NCBI GenBank assembly: GCA_035454885.1
Contig: DATIGE010000006.1
Span: 1 to 61,785 of the forward strand
Direction of reading: 5' to 3'
Source: a bacterium
GTDB taxonomy: Bacteria > UBA10199 > JACPAL01 > GCA-016699445
Length of the DNA: 61,785 nucleotides
The stretch's first letter is position 1. Each line of letters begins with the position of its first letter. Both the position numbers and the translations under genes were made by a program. This document shows positions 17,909 to 26,682 of the stretch, one piece after another. A model generated the notes under the pieces. It did no database searches and was not told the DNA's origin. It saw only the letters and a program-made list of their open reading frames with translations.

Positions 17909-19414
17909 ATGAAAACATGGCGCAAGAAACGAATCGCGCCGCTGGCCGCGCTCCTTCTCTTGACGGCGGCGGGTTGCGGATCTGAGACACCGGGTTCCGC
18001 AGGGACTCCCAATCCCTCCTCGAGCAACACGATGCTGGTCTTGGACCCTTGGGAACCCGTCGGCGGGCTGGACGGCGGCGCCCTCAATGCCCTCGCCTGG
18101 CAGGAAAACCGGCTCGTTGTTTTGGGCGAGTCGGGCGTCTTCGAATGGATGGAAGGCTCCGGATTCTCCTTACTGCCGGACGCGCCTGCCTTGAGCGACT
18201 TCGGCCTTTCCGAAGTACCGTCGCCCTTCGTGGGCCCCGAGTTCGAGTCCCTGTTCGACGCGGATCCTCCCCTTTTCGCCGTCGCCGGCGGCGAGCTCTT
18301 CCGGTTCGACGGCGCGCGATGGATCGACTCGGGGCAAGAGGCCCAATCGCTGGCGGCCTTGAACGGAATGACCTTTCTGCGGCGCCAGGGTCAGATTCTG
18401 GAGAGCGGCGACGGCCTCGCTTGGGCCCTCAGGACGACCATCCCATCCGAGACGGGCGACGGCATTTGCTGTCTCAGCCGCCCGGCGGCCGATCCCGTTC
18501 GAAACCGTCTCTACCTCTTCAATAGCGTCGGTGTCTTCGCGTATGGGCTGATGGACGGTCTGTGGTCGGCGATGGACGCGGGCGACGACCTGTTTCAAGG
18601 CCCCTTGACCCAGCTCCGCATGATCTTCGTCGACCCGTCCAACGGCGATGTGTACGTGGGCACACTCTTCGACCTCTATGTCTCGACCGACGGCCAGTCG
18701 TGGAGCCCTCCCCTCTTCAAGCAACAGACCGGCATCTGGGGGACGGCCGTTTCCGCGATGACCCGGGACGCCGCAAGCGGAACGCTCTACGTGGCGACGA
18801 GCCGGGGAGTTTTTTCCCGGCAAGGGAACGGCGCTTGGAGTCCGTTGCCCGCTCTCCAAACAACGCCGAACGATCTGGCTGTCCGGGACGGCGTCCTCTG
18901 GGCCGCCACGTCGGAAGGACTCTCGTCCTTTGAGGCCGGATCGGGTTGGACTCCCCGGGAGCCGTCCGGCTTGCGGACCAAGAACATCAGGGCCATGGAG
19001 TTCAGCGGCGGTTTCGTCTTCGCACAATCCGATGAAATCCTGCACGGCACGCTGCCGGGCAGCGACGACGTGGGCGCGGACTTCCACGCCGTCTACAAGC
19101 AGGTGGCGCCGGACTCCTGGGTGCAGGAAAAGCGCCTCGCCGGGATCATGGAATCGACGCCCTCCTTTGACGCAGCCTTGGGCCAGACGGTCTTTGCGCG
19201 GATGACCGTCGACTCCAAGAACCTCCGGGTCGCCGCCACGCCCGAGGGGATCCTCTTCTCCCTGGACAAAGGACCCTGGACGCTTTCGAACGAGGGCCTC
19301 CCGACGTTCCGCATCACGTCCTTCGCCTACGACCCGGCGACCGAAACTCTCTACGCCGGGACTTACGGCCACGGCGTCTTCCGGCTCCCATTAGTTTCAA
19401 TCGGAAGCCGCTAG
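17909..19414 (+). CDS. Propeller-repeat lipoprotein
   Basis: This 501-residue protein begins one base after the protease gene ends. The chosen ATG at 17909 gives a signal peptide with a TAAGC lipobox; an upstream in-frame ATG at 17891 lies within the protease gene. The mature part has repeated W/F-containing blades such as GTLYVATSRGVFSRQGNGAWSP and TLYAGTYGHGVFRL, typical of BNR/sialidase-like or two-component-regulator-type beta-propellers. No catalytic motif is visible. Tight linkage to the secreted metzincin suggests a surface-anchored partner or substrate-binding protein; that is inference. Confidence 0.75.
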   Translation: MKTWRKKRIAPLAALLLLTAAGCGSETPGSAGTPNPSSSNTMLVLDPWEPVGGLDGGALNALAWQENRLVVLGESGVFEWMEGSGFSLLPDAPALSDFGLSEVPSPFVGPEFESLFDADPPLFAVAGGELFRFDGARWIDSGQEAQSLAALNGMTFLRRQGQILESGDGLAWALRTTIPSETGDGICCLSRPAADPVRNRLYLFNSVGVFAYGLMDGLWSAMDAGDDLFQGPLTQLRMIFVDPSNGDVYVGTLFDLYVSTDGQSWSPPLFKQQTGIWGTAVSAMTRDAASGTLYVATSRGVFSRQGNGAWSPLPALQTTPNDLAVRDGVLWAATSEGLSSFEAGSGWTPREPSGLRTKNIRAMEFSGGFVFAQSDEILHGTLPGSDDVGADFHAVYKQVAPDSWVQEKRLAGIMESTPSFDAALGQTVFARMTVDSKNLRVAATPEGILFSLDKGPWTLSNEGLPTFRITSFAYDPATETLYAGTYGHGVFRLPLVSIGSR

Positions 19415-19416
19415 AC

Positions 19417-21105
19417 TCATCGGGGACGGCAGGAGGCCGAGGCCGCAGCGGAGGCGTCCTCGACCGCCATGTTCGCCGAACATAAAAAGTTTCCGCCCTC
19501 GCGGCCTTTGATCCTGGCCACGGCGCGATGGCCGGAAGGGCCGTGCGAAAAGGTAACGTCGTAATCGCCCGGCGGAAGGCGTCTTGAGGCGATCGGCGTC
19601 TCCACCCCGGAGAATTGGCCGGGAACGCTCACCTCGGCGTAAGGATCCGCGACAAAACGCACTTGAACGTCTTTGATCTCGGGGAGGGTCAGCGTCAGCT
19701 TTTCCTCCGCCTTGTCGCTTGAAAAAGTCACGCGCCGTGAGACGGACCGGAACCCCTTCTTGGACGCCATAATCTCCACGGGCGCTCCGAACGGAATCTC
19801 GGGCAGCGAGAAGGCGCCGGTCATCGCAATCTTGCGATCACCGAACTTGACCTCGACCGCCGCATCCGGCGGCGCCGTCTCGACGAAAAGCGTGCCTTGC
19901 GTCCGGACGGACGAAGCGGCCGCGACGGGCACTGCAACGACCGGCCATGTCTCGGGGGCGGCGACCTCCGGAGGAACAGGAACGGCCTTGAAGGGATCCG
20001 CCGCCAGCAAAAATACGACGGCAGCGGCTCCAACGGCGGCGGCGGCTCCGCTGAAGACATACAGCTTCTTCCGCCGCCGCGGCAGCGCTTCCTCCGCGAG
20101 TGTCCGAAGGGTTCCCTCTCCGGTCAGGATCTGCGAGGTCGGCTGAGGATCCCAGTCCTCGGCTTGCCGCCGGATCTCGCCGGCCTTACGGAGCTGGGGT
20201 AAATCGAGGACCCCCAAAAACTCGGCGAACGACTCGCGGTCGCCCATTTCGCCCCGACGCGACATCGCCTCCGTCAAGGCGCGCCGGAACACATTGAGGT
20301 CGGCAAAACGCTCGGACGCCTTCGGGGCCAGCATTTTGGTGAAAACGGATCGGAGGTCCGGGTCGCACTCCTTCGGGATGGCAACGGATCCCGTCCGGGC
20401 CATCTGCAGAACGCCCACGTCGCTGGAGGCCTCGTAGGCCGGCGCCCCGAAAAGGCATTCATAGAAAACGAGCCCGAGTGAGAACAGGTCCGAACGCCCA
20501 TCCAAAGCCCGTCCTTCGGCCTGTTCGGGGCTCATGTAGCGGAACTTACCCTTGATGAGACCGACCTGCGTCTGCCCCGACTGGAGCGCCGACTTGGCGA
20601 TGCCGAAATCCGAGAGCTTCACGTCTCCCTGCGCCGAAATGAGGATATTCGAAGGCGAGACGTCGCGGTGAACGATCTTAAGCGGCCGTCCGGTCTGAGG
20701 GTCCTTGCGCTCGTGCGCGTGCGCCAGGGCCTTGGAGACCTCCGCGATCACGTAATTGGCCAGTTTGAGCGGCAATCTCTGCTTCTTCGCGCGGAGGGCG
20801 CGGAGAACGTCGCGGAGCTCCGTTCCTTCCACGAACTCCATGACGAGGTAGGGATTCTCCGCTTCGAAGTTCAGGTCGTAGACGTCGACGATGTTGGGGT
20901 GCTTGAGATTGACGAGGATGCGCGCCTCATCGGTTAGCGCGCGCTGGTAGTCCTCCTTATCGACGTTGTACGGTGCCAGCAGCTTGATCGCGACGATCTT
21001 CTCGAACCCGCTCGCCCCGAATGCCTTGCCGATCCAGACGTCCGCCATGCCGCCGCGGCCGATCAGCTTGACAAGGGCATAGCGTCCCACCCGATGCGCT
21101 TCCAA
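19417..21105 (-). CDS. Membrane Ser/Thr protein kinase with extracytoplasmic PEGA domain
   Basis: This 562-residue Hanks-type kinase has a glycine-rich loop (GRGGMA, 17-22), ATP lysine K41, catalytic HRD at 146-148 with N153, DFG at 166-168 and APE-equivalent SPE near 193, so it should be active. One transmembrane helix spans about 348-369. A periplasmic part carries a PEGA domain (about 404-475, GTLFVETAPPDAAVEV) and a further beta-rich region. HRDVSPSN in place of HRDLKPxN is frequent in myxobacterial kinases. It converges with the propeller lipoprotein gene. Its phosphorylation targets could include FHA-domain proteins such as the sigma-54 activator at 26.7 kb; this link is inference. Confidence 0.9.
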   Translation of the reverse strand: MEAHRVGRYALVKLIGRGGMADVWIGKAFGASGFEKIVAIKLLAPYNVDKEDYQRALTDEARILVNLKHPNIVDVYDLNFEAENPYLVMEFVEGTELRDVLRALRAKKQRLPLKLANYVIAEVSKALAHAHERKDPQTGRPLKIVHRDVSPSNILISAQGDVKLSDFGIAKSALQSGQTQVGLIKGKFRYMSPEQAEGRALDGRSDLFSLGLVFYECLFGAPAYEASSDVGVLQMARTGSVAIPKECDPDLRSVFTKMLAPKASERFADLNVFRRALTEAMSRRGEMGDRESFAEFLGVLDLPQLRKAGEIRRQAEDWDPQPTSQILTGEGTLRTLAEEALPRRRKKLYVFSGAAAAVGAAAVVFLLAADPFKAVPVPPEVAAPETWPVVAVPVAAASSVRTQGTLFVETAPPDAAVEVKFGDRKIAMTGAFSLPEIPFGAPVEIMASKKGFRSVSRRVTFSSDKAEEKLTLTLPEIKDVQVRFVADPYAEVSVPGQFSGVETPIASRRLPPGDYDVTFSHGPSGHRAVARIKGREGGNFLCSANMAVEDASAAASASCRPR

Positions 21106-21161
21106 GGATTGACCCCTCTCTCAGGGCGCCAATCTAGAGTGTCTCCGCGAATGTGTAAAGG

Positions 21162-21788
21162 TTACTCGCCGGGCTCGACTCTTGGTTCGATCACATCATT
21201 GAGGGAGCCGTCCAAGACAATGGAATCCGTCTTGCCGAAGTCGAAGAGCACGATGTTTATAAAATTCAGTTCAATCGGCTCTCCCCCGGTCCAACCCAAC
21301 CGGACGGCCTCGACGAAGCCTTCCGCGCCTTGATTCCAACTGGAGTAGGCGCGGCCGGAATCATCGCGAACGTCGATGGAGAGGACCTCGTCGGTACTGA
21401 AATACGTTCCGCCCACCGTGGGACCAAATCCGAGCATTTGCCCCTCTTTCCAACTGAAGACGGTAATGCCATTTTCCTCGACGGAAAGCGGGAGCCTTAG
21501 AGTGATGCGGACCCCGTCCTCCTGGCCGGTCAATTCAACAATCGAGCTGACAACGGTTCGAGAGATACCCGGCACCACCGAATAGGTTAGTTCCTCGGAC
21601 GGCAAGGCGACACTTGAGAACTCATGGCTCACGCCGTTCAGGGTGAGACTCGCCTCGTTCAAGGTCGTCTTCTCCTCTGGGATCGGCGATGGGATGCTCA
21701 CATCGGACACTTTCGTACCGCCGTCGCATCCGGCGAATCCCAAAGATGCGATCGTCATGGCGCTCAAGATTATTTTTTCAACTCTCAT
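21162..21788 (-). CDS. Lipoprotein of unknown function, sigma-54 promoter
   Basis: This 208-residue protein has a signal peptide with a GFAGC lipobox (C20) and no family that I recognise. The mature region is beta-rich with little low-complexity sequence, compatible with a single globular sandwich. A GGGGGG Shine-Dalgarno precedes the ATG by 4-5 bases. It stands alone: a 173-base gap separates it from the upstream operon and that gap contains a strong -24/-12 promoter. The kinase gene begins 56 bases further on, so read-through into the kinase is possible. Confidence 0.75.
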   Translation of the reverse strand: MRVEKIILSAMTIASLGFAGCDGGTKVSDVSIPSPIPEEKTTLNEASLTLNGVSHEFSSVALPSEELTYSVVPGISRTVVSSIVELTGQEDGVRITLRLPLSVEENGITVFSWKEGQMLGFGPTVGGTYFSTDEVLSIDVRDDSGRAYSSWNQGAEGFVEAVRLGWTGGEPIELNFINIVLFDFGKTDSIVLDGSLNDVIEPRVEPGE

Positions 21789-21819
21789 AGATCCCCCCGT
21801 GGTTTTGAGAGGATCTTCA

Positions 21820-21834
21820 GCAAGGGCTATGCCA
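21820..21834 (-). promoter_or_regulatory. Sigma-54 (-24/-12) promoter
   Basis: On the minus strand the sequence reads TGGCATAGCCCTTGC, giving the invariant GG, exactly ten bases, then GC, within the TGGCAY-N5-TTGC consensus. The predicted start is near 21808, 20 bases before the lipoprotein ATG. About 100 bases upstream (21896-21902 and 21931-21937) lie inverted arms CCTCCAG and CTGGAGG, a possible activator site. Confidence 0.75.
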
Positions 21835-21961
21835 AGATGGAAATCAATGTGAGCTGATCGAATGCTGAATTAAATCCACAAGTTGTTGGAGTGGTCCTCC
21901 AGGTCTTGAATTTAATAGGCCGTATACTAACTGGAGGTGTTAAGAGCAGACAGGTGACAGT

Positions 21962-22582
21962 TTACTTCGCGCTGGCGTCAACGCCGGTCTTCTTACCCGT
22001 CTCGACGTCGTAGCGCGTGCACGGGCCCAGGCAATAGACGAAGGAAGCCTCGTCCTTTGAAAATCCGGCCACCTTGAAGACCGTCGTGTTCTCCGGATGC
22101 ACGTAGCCCAAGAGGACATTCTCCACCAGGCGTCTCGGGGCTTGACCGCGGGAAACGACCCAGACGTCCCCTACGACGCTGTCTTCGCTGCCGGCCAGCG
22201 GGAAACCGTAGACGGCAACCTCCCGGCCGCTCCATTCCTCCCGCGGCAGGACCGTGATCTCCAGAATCTTGGAACCGGGGACAGAGCGCGCGATCTTTTC
22301 CGCCTCTTTGCGGTCAGGAGAATATCCGGACAGGACGATCTCCCCTTCGCCGGCGTACGTCACCCTGTCGAATTTCCAGAGAAGGGAGGACGCCTTGGGA
22401 TTTTTCTTGGCAATCTCCTCGAACTCATAGGGCAGGATCTCAGGCCTGCGTTCCATCTCGACGCCATAAAGGACGAGCGGCGGGATTCTTGCCGTTTCGG
22501 CCGCTTGGGTGGATAACGAACCGGCGAAAGGCCAAATTGCGGCCCCTAAGGCCAATAGACAGGACCATTTTAGGTTTTTCAT
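21962..22582 (-). CDS. Secreted protein of unknown function
   Basis: This 206-residue protein has a Sec signal peptide ending near AAETA (residue 28) and no lipobox. I do not recognise the family. The mature part has two conserved-looking segments, LSGYSPDRKEAEKIA and AVYGFPLAGSED, and two late cysteines (C184 and C188 region, CLGPC) that could form a disulfide or bind a ligand. It is the last gene of the run that starts at 25724, 22 bases after the preceding lipoprotein, so it belongs to that envelope operon. Confidence 0.7.
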   Translation of the reverse strand: MKNLKWSCLLALGAAIWPFAGSLSTQAAETARIPPLVLYGVEMERRPEILPYEFEEIAKKNPKASSLLWKFDRVTYAGEGEIVLSGYSPDRKEAEKIARSVPGSKILEITVLPREEWSGREVAVYGFPLAGSEDSVVGDVWVVSRGQAPRRLVENVLLGYVHPENTTVFKVAGFSKDEASFVYCLGPCTRYDVETGKKTGVDASAK

Positions 22583-22604
22583 GAGTCGCCCCTTTTTCTC
22601 CGCT

Positions 22605-23393
22605 TTATTTCGAGAGAGCCTCCAGCGCCTCGACGAAGTTATCGTTCCTGCCGACTGTTTGCGCTCCCGCCGTACCGATAAAACCGGCGATGCTCAGACC
22701 CGTCCCGGGCGCCCGTCCCGGCGCGACCAGCGTCACGGTCACCTGGCTTTGTTCGCCGGTCTGAAAGTCGCGCACCGTAAAGAGGTGCTCGCCGATCGGA
22801 AGGACTGCCGGTTTGAACTGGAAGGTCGCATCCGCGGACGACGGCGAAACCAAGTCGGCGCTGGTAATCAAATCGGTCAATATGGATTCCTCGCCATTGA
22901 AGGTGTCGATGATCTGCACCGCGCCCACCGGCTCTCCGTAACCGTCGAAGGTCAGACGTGTTTGTGTCACCACATTGCCATTGGAGATGTTCGCCACAAA
23001 CGGAACCGCCAGCAGGGAAATTTCCACCAAGGCGATCTTTCCGCCCTTGATCTCGATCCCCGTCAACTCCCGCCGACAAATCACCTGGCCGCGGTTGTTC
23101 TTGGCCTCGATCAGCAGTGTGCGATTTTCTCCCTTGGGGATCTCCTCCACAGGGGCCGAAGCCGTCTTGCCGTCCAGTGTGACCGTGATGGGTTCAAAAT
23201 CGTCGCCTGAAATGGTAATCTCATATGACTCGATCTTCAGCACCTCGGGAACGGCGCCCGAAAGATCCTTTCCCTGGGGACAATACGCGTCCTCGAGCGA
23301 GAGGGAGGTCTGAAGTTTTTTCCCTCCACAGGCGGCGAGAAGCGCCATACAGGCCATGACCGTGACGCCAACAAGGATTTTGACCTTTCTCAT
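22605..23393 (-). CDS. Lipoprotein with Ig-like beta-sandwich domains
   Basis: This 262-residue lipoprotein has a signal peptide with LLAAC as lipobox. The mature part looks like two immunoglobulin-like or IPT-type sandwiches, with segments such as YEITISGDDFEPITVTLDG and VTQTRLTFDG followed by GEHLFTVRDF. No enzymatic motif is seen. Its ATG overlaps the stop of the preceding gene as ATGA, implying translational coupling. A structural envelope role next to the OmpA-like and PEGA proteins fits the context. Confidence 0.72.
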   Translation of the reverse strand: MRKVKILVGVTVMACMALLAACGGKKLQTSLSLEDAYCPQGKDLSGAVPEVLKIESYEITISGDDFEPITVTLDGKTASAPVEEIPKGENRTLLIEAKNNRGQVICRRELTGIEIKGGKIALVEISLLAVPFVANISNGNVVTQTRLTFDGYGEPVGAVQIIDTFNGEESILTDLITSADLVSPSSADATFQFKPAVLPIGEHLFTVRDFQTGEQSQVTVTLVAPGRAPGTGLSIAGFIGTAGAQTVGRNDNFVEALEALSK

Positions 23394-23896
23394 GCCCCAC
23401 CTCCCGGTTGATTGGGATCCGTTCCATGGACATACTCATAGACATTGGTCTGAGCGTCGCCGTCGTTGTCGAGGTTTGTATCGAAGTCGGACGGCTTGAA
23501 CGTGATGGTCGCGAAGGGCGCGCCTTTCGGAATCGTCACGTCGCGCGCGGCTTTAGCCAGCAGGATAGACTCGCTGCCTTCGACTGGCCCCAAGATTTCC
23601 ACCACCGCCACGAATTGCTCCTCCCCCACATCGAGCAATTCGCCCGTCCATACGTCGTTGGCCTCGTCCTGGGTCAAGGGTACGGGACCCTGCAGAGCGG
23701 CATCGGTCAAGGGGTCGATCAGGGTCATCTCCACCTGATAGTTTTCGAGGGACAGAAGTTCGAACGGAACCGCGATGCTCACATTGATCCCCGTTCGGCT
23801 CGGACCACCACACCCCCAAACCCCCGAAACCACCGCCTGTACGGCCCAGGCCAGCGCGAAAAGAAAGGCGTAGATTGTCCTATTCCTCAGGATCAT
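23390..23896 (-). CDS. Lipoprotein with C-terminal TSP3-like calcium motif
   Basis: This 168-residue protein has a signal sequence ending in VWGC, a plausible lipobox. The central part is a small beta domain. The C-terminus reads NLDNDGDAQTNVYEYVHGTDP, the DxDxDG-type calcium loop found in thrombospondin type 3 and similar bacterial repeats, ending in PGGGA. It overlaps both its neighbours by 4 bases (ATGA junctions), so it is translated as part of the operon. Confidence 0.7.
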   Translation of the reverse strand: MILRNRTIYAFLFALAWAVQAVVSGVWGCGGPSRTGINVSIAVPFELLSLENYQVEMTLIDPLTDAALQGPVPLTQDEANDVWTGELLDVGEEQFVAVVEILGPVEGSESILLAKAARDVTIPKGAPFATITFKPSDFDTNLDNDGDAQTNVYEYVHGTDPNQPGGGA

Positions 23897-24375
23897 TTCC
23901 CTTCCTCCTTCTTGGATTCCTCCTCACTCCCGGTCAGCGTCAGGATGACGTCAACCCGGCGATTGGGCTCAAGATCCTTGCGGCCGTATCCTTGGACCAC
24001 GGGGTCGCGTTCGCCTTTGGACGTCATCGTAATGCGGTGGGCATCGGCACCCTGATCTCTGAGGTACACGCGCACCGAACGGGCCCGGTCTTCCGCCAAG
24101 GCTTCGTTGTAGTAGGATTCGCCGATGGGGTCGGCGTGACCTTCAAGAATCGCCACTGCCTTCTCATCGCCCTTCATCCTGCCGGCGACGTCGTCCAGGA
24201 CCGCGTGGGCGTCCCCGCGGACCTCGGACTTGTCGAAGTCGAAATAGACGGCCTGTTTCCACGTGTAGGTCGGCTGCGGCCCCCTCCGCTTGGAGACGGT
24301 CCGTCCGCTCGCGCAACCGGCACCGATTGCCAAGGACAGAACCAACGCCGTCGTCTTGAATGTCGCTGCCCGCAT
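23893..24375 (-). CDS. OmpA-family (Pal-like) lipoprotein
   Basis: This 160-residue lipoprotein starts at 24375, where GAGGAG lies 7 bases upstream; a longer frame to 24489 overlaps the upstream gene and is rejected. The lipobox is AIGAGC. The OmpA C-terminal peptidoglycan-binding domain spans about 40-150, with VYFDFDKSEV, the LEGHADPIGESYYNEALAEDRARSV segment and the closing EPNRRVDV. It would tether the outer membrane to diaminopimelate-containing peptidoglycan. The size and layout are those of Pal, but no tolB or tolA is nearby. The C-terminus is a short charged tail. Confidence 0.9.
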   Translation of the reverse strand: MRAATFKTTALVLSLAIGAGCASGRTVSKRRGPQPTYTWKQAVYFDFDKSEVRGDAHAVLDDVAGRMKGDEKAVAILEGHADPIGESYYNEALAEDRARSVRVYLRDQGADAHRITMTSKGERDPVVQGYGRKDLEPNRRVDVILTLTGSEEESKKEEGK

Positions 24376-24392
24376 AAGAGATCTCCTCAAGG

Positions 24393-25724
24393 TTAAAAAC
24401 CGATCAATATTCCGCCGGCCGCCGCCCCCGGTGCGAGAACCGCCGCCAACGCCCCTCCGGTGCCCGCTGCGGCCCCGGCCAGGATCCAAAAGAGCGGCCT
24501 CTTATAGAACGGCTTCTTTCGGACCTCGTGCAGCTTCACGCTTCCCACACTCTGGTCCGCATACTTCGGCGGGTCCTTCAGGACGTCCGTGCGAAGCTCC
24601 TGATTCACCGCGCCGACCATGCCGGCGACGCTCCCTCCCCGGTCGGCGGAAGAAAGGGCCACTTGGTGTTGGCGCTGAACGCTGCCCAGTCCCGTGTCGC
24701 CGATGCGGTAGACGAGCGAGTCGACGCCGCTCGAATTCTTGTCCGAGACGAGCACGATCCGGTCGACGCCCAGGTGATAACCGAGCGTCGATATCAGGCG
24801 CGAGATCTCCAAATCGGTTTTATAAAGGGAGGGCCGGATCGTGACCGAGAGCGAGTCAGCCTCACTTCCCGCCACGCCAGTGCGAGTCAAATGCGCGCTC
24901 ACCTCGGCCGTCTCGCCGGCCTTCAGGTTCACCTGCTGTAGAAATGGAGCGTGGTGGACTGTTTTGACCTCGACCACGTGAAGGCCCGCGGGAAGGTCCC
25001 GAAGCGTCGTCGGTGCGATGCCCTGGTGGACCCCGTTCAAGAACACCTCGCTGCCCAGCGGACTTGCGACCACTTTGACCGACGCCGAGTTCTCGTTGGA
25101 TACGCGCTCGCGGGCATCGTCCAACGCCTTCCTCTCCCAGTTGCTGTAAAGGTTTGCATCCAACGTCATGCGGGGATTCAAGTGAACCAGCCGGTCATAC
25201 TCACGCGCCACGCCTTCTTTTCGGCCTTTCGCATGGTGGACCTTCGCGCGCAGGAGGTGGATCTGGTACAAACCCTCGTTGCTCCCCCCCAACGCAACGG
25301 CGGCGCCAATCTTCTGCTCCGTCGCCGCAAGAAGCTTCTCCGCCTGGGGGTAATTTCCTGCGAGCAGGGATTGTCGCGCCTCTGTGAGCGAGCGCTGGAC
25401 GGAATTGCCCTCGGTCGTGGCATTCACGTATTTCAGGTAGTAACGAAGGATCTCCTCCGTCTCCGCCTCCTCCATGACACGCATGCCTTTGGTCTTCTTC
25501 AGCTCTCCGCGAAGGTTTCGCATCAGATCGTCCAGGGAGCGGGTACGCATCTCCGCGAAGGGAACCAGGGCGACGGTGAACGGGGCCGACGGCGACTTGC
25601 GGATCGTCGAATGTGAGAGGTCATAGGCTTCAAGACCCGACGGCCACAAAGTGATCTGCGAGAGCATCGCGATGATGACAACGGAAGACCGAAATAATGT
25701 TTTCCATTCCATAGCAGGGTTCAT
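24393..25724 (-). CDS. PEGA-domain membrane protein
   Basis: This 443-residue protein has an N-terminal signal or anchor (about 10-33). Residues about 50-95 form a region resembling the TolB-N/CsgG-like fold (VALVPFAEMRTRSLDDLMRNLR). A helical TPR-like part (about 108-205), a PEGA domain (about 215-285, VVASPLGSEVFLNGVHQGIAPT) and a C-terminal hydrophobic helix (about 412-440) rich in Gly and Ala follow. Similar proteins occur in Myxococcota beside OmpA proteins. It leads the coupled operon that continues to 21962. A nearby in-frame ATG at 25712 is an alternative start; the Shine-Dalgarno at either is weak. Confidence 0.78.
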   Translation of the reverse strand: MNPAMEWKTLFRSSVVIIAMLSQITLWPSGLEAYDLSHSTIRKSPSAPFTVALVPFAEMRTRSLDDLMRNLRGELKKTKGMRVMEEAETEEILRYYLKYVNATTEGNSVQRSLTEARQSLLAGNYPQAEKLLAATEQKIGAAVALGGSNEGLYQIHLLRAKVHHAKGRKEGVAREYDRLVHLNPRMTLDANLYSNWERKALDDARERVSNENSASVKVVASPLGSEVFLNGVHQGIAPTTLRDLPAGLHVVEVKTVHHAPFLQQVNLKAGETAEVSAHLTRTGVAGSEADSLSVTIRPSLYKTDLEISRLISTLGYHLGVDRIVLVSDKNSSGVDSLVYRIGDTGLGSVQRQHQVALSSADRGGSVAGMVGAVNQELRTDVLKDPPKYADQSVGSVKLHEVRKKPFYKRPLFWILAGAAAGTGGALAAVLAPGAAAGGILIGF

Positions 25725-25834
25725 TTTTCACGCCGCCTAACGTTCGGCTGCTGTTTTCGCCGCTGTTTATGCCGCTTTTCTCAATCCATTCAACGAAATA
25801 TGTTTTCTGCCCGCCGCCCTTTGTGGACAAATCT

Positions 25835-26479
25835 TTATCCGCCACTCCGAAACAGTCTGGCCTTCGCGAGGTACCTTTCATCCTTCAAGAGCCGCCCTAA
25901 GGACTCGTTGCAGGAGCTGCATGTCGGACGGATCCTGAGCGCCCTCTCGTAAGCGCGAATAGCAATCTTCGGCTTACCCGCCGCTTCGAAGGCCTGTGCC
26001 ATGCGCACCAACTCTTCGACAATTTGGTGTTCTCTTTTGGAACATCCCCGATCCAGAGATTTGAGAATTCGGATCACCTCCATCGGAATGTCCGCCTCGT
26101 GCGTCAGGACAAGATAGTTCTCCAAATGCTCCGTTGCATGGCGCGCATCCTTCACCTTAAAGACCAGGAGCATCCCTAGATCCCGATGTGCCTCGGCGTC
26201 GTCGGGGTTCTTATTCAGAGCCGCCTCGTAATCCCGAACAGCGGCGTCGTAGCGGCCCAAACCACACGCTGCGAGGGCGCGCACCTTCAACGCAGCAGCG
26301 TCTTCCGGACGATTCTCCAGCCGCTCGTCCAGAATCCGGATCGCGGTTTCGAAGCGCCCCCCATCGATCTCGCGCCGCGCCTGCTCGATGGTGTCGGCGC
26401 CAAACACATCCGTGCCGTTCACGATCGCCAAGACCAACAAACCAATGAACCTGTTTGCGTTCACAACGGCCATCTTCAT
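25835..26479 (-). CDS. Secreted TPR-repeat protein
   Basis: This 214-residue protein starts at 26479 (or the ATG two codons later at 26473), giving a signal peptide ending near VFGAD. Tetratricopeptide repeats cover about 30-115 (DAAALKVRALAACGLGRYDAAVRDYEAAL is one unit) and again about 160-205. It sits 110 bases upstream of the PEGA operon and divergent to the FHA-sigma-54 activator. A scaffold function in the envelope complex is inferred from the neighbours. A longer open frame to 26680 lies in the regulatory gap and is not used. Confidence 0.75.
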   Translation of the reverse strand: MKMAVVNANRFIGLLVLAIVNGTDVFGADTIEQARREIDGGRFETAIRILDERLENRPEDAAALKVRALAACGLGRYDAAVRDYEAALNKNPDDAEAHRDLGMLLVFKVKDARHATEHLENYLVLTHEADIPMEVIRILKSLDRGCSKREHQIVEELVRMAQAFEAAGKPKIAIRAYERALRIRPTCSSCNESLGRLLKDERYLAKARLFRSGG

Positions 26480-26565
26480 CAATCGACGTGCCAGAAGTTT
26501 TCCGTGGGGGTGTTCTCTTTCGCCGCAACATTTCCGCGCACTTATGCGAAGGAACGGCCGACGGT

Positions 26566-26585
26566 CTCTGTAAATCTTTACAGAG
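26566..26585. promoter_or_regulatory. Operator-like inverted repeat, site 1
   Basis: Perfect 9-base arms CTCTGTAAA and TTTACAGAG are separated by two bases. The element lies in the 203-base gap between the divergent TPR protein and FHA-sigma-54 activator genes, so it could control either or both. The core TGTAAA recurs in site 2 some 25 bases away. A dimeric DNA-binding protein is the likely ligand; a small hairpin is an alternative. Confidence 0.6.
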
Positions 26586-26604
26586 GGCCCGGATCGTGAT
26601 TGTT

Positions 26605-26616
26605 CCTGTTTACAGG
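26605..26616. promoter_or_regulatory. Operator-like inverted repeat, site 2
   Basis: Arms CCTGT and ACAGG flank TT, giving CCTGTTTACAGG. It shares the CTGT..ACAG frame with site 1, and the two centres are 35 bases apart, about three helical turns. Two related palindromes at this spacing suggest cooperative binding near the activator gene. Confidence 0.5.
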
Positions 26617-26682
26617 CAACCAGGCCGCTTCCCGCGGCACGTCGCCCAGGACAACTGGGTAATGGAAGACAGGAGGTCAAGG

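Noticed and set aside
26471-26500. TGGCAC-like -24 box upstream of the TPR gene on the minus strand
   Set aside because: The required GC at -12 reads GA and the predicted start would fall after the ATG.
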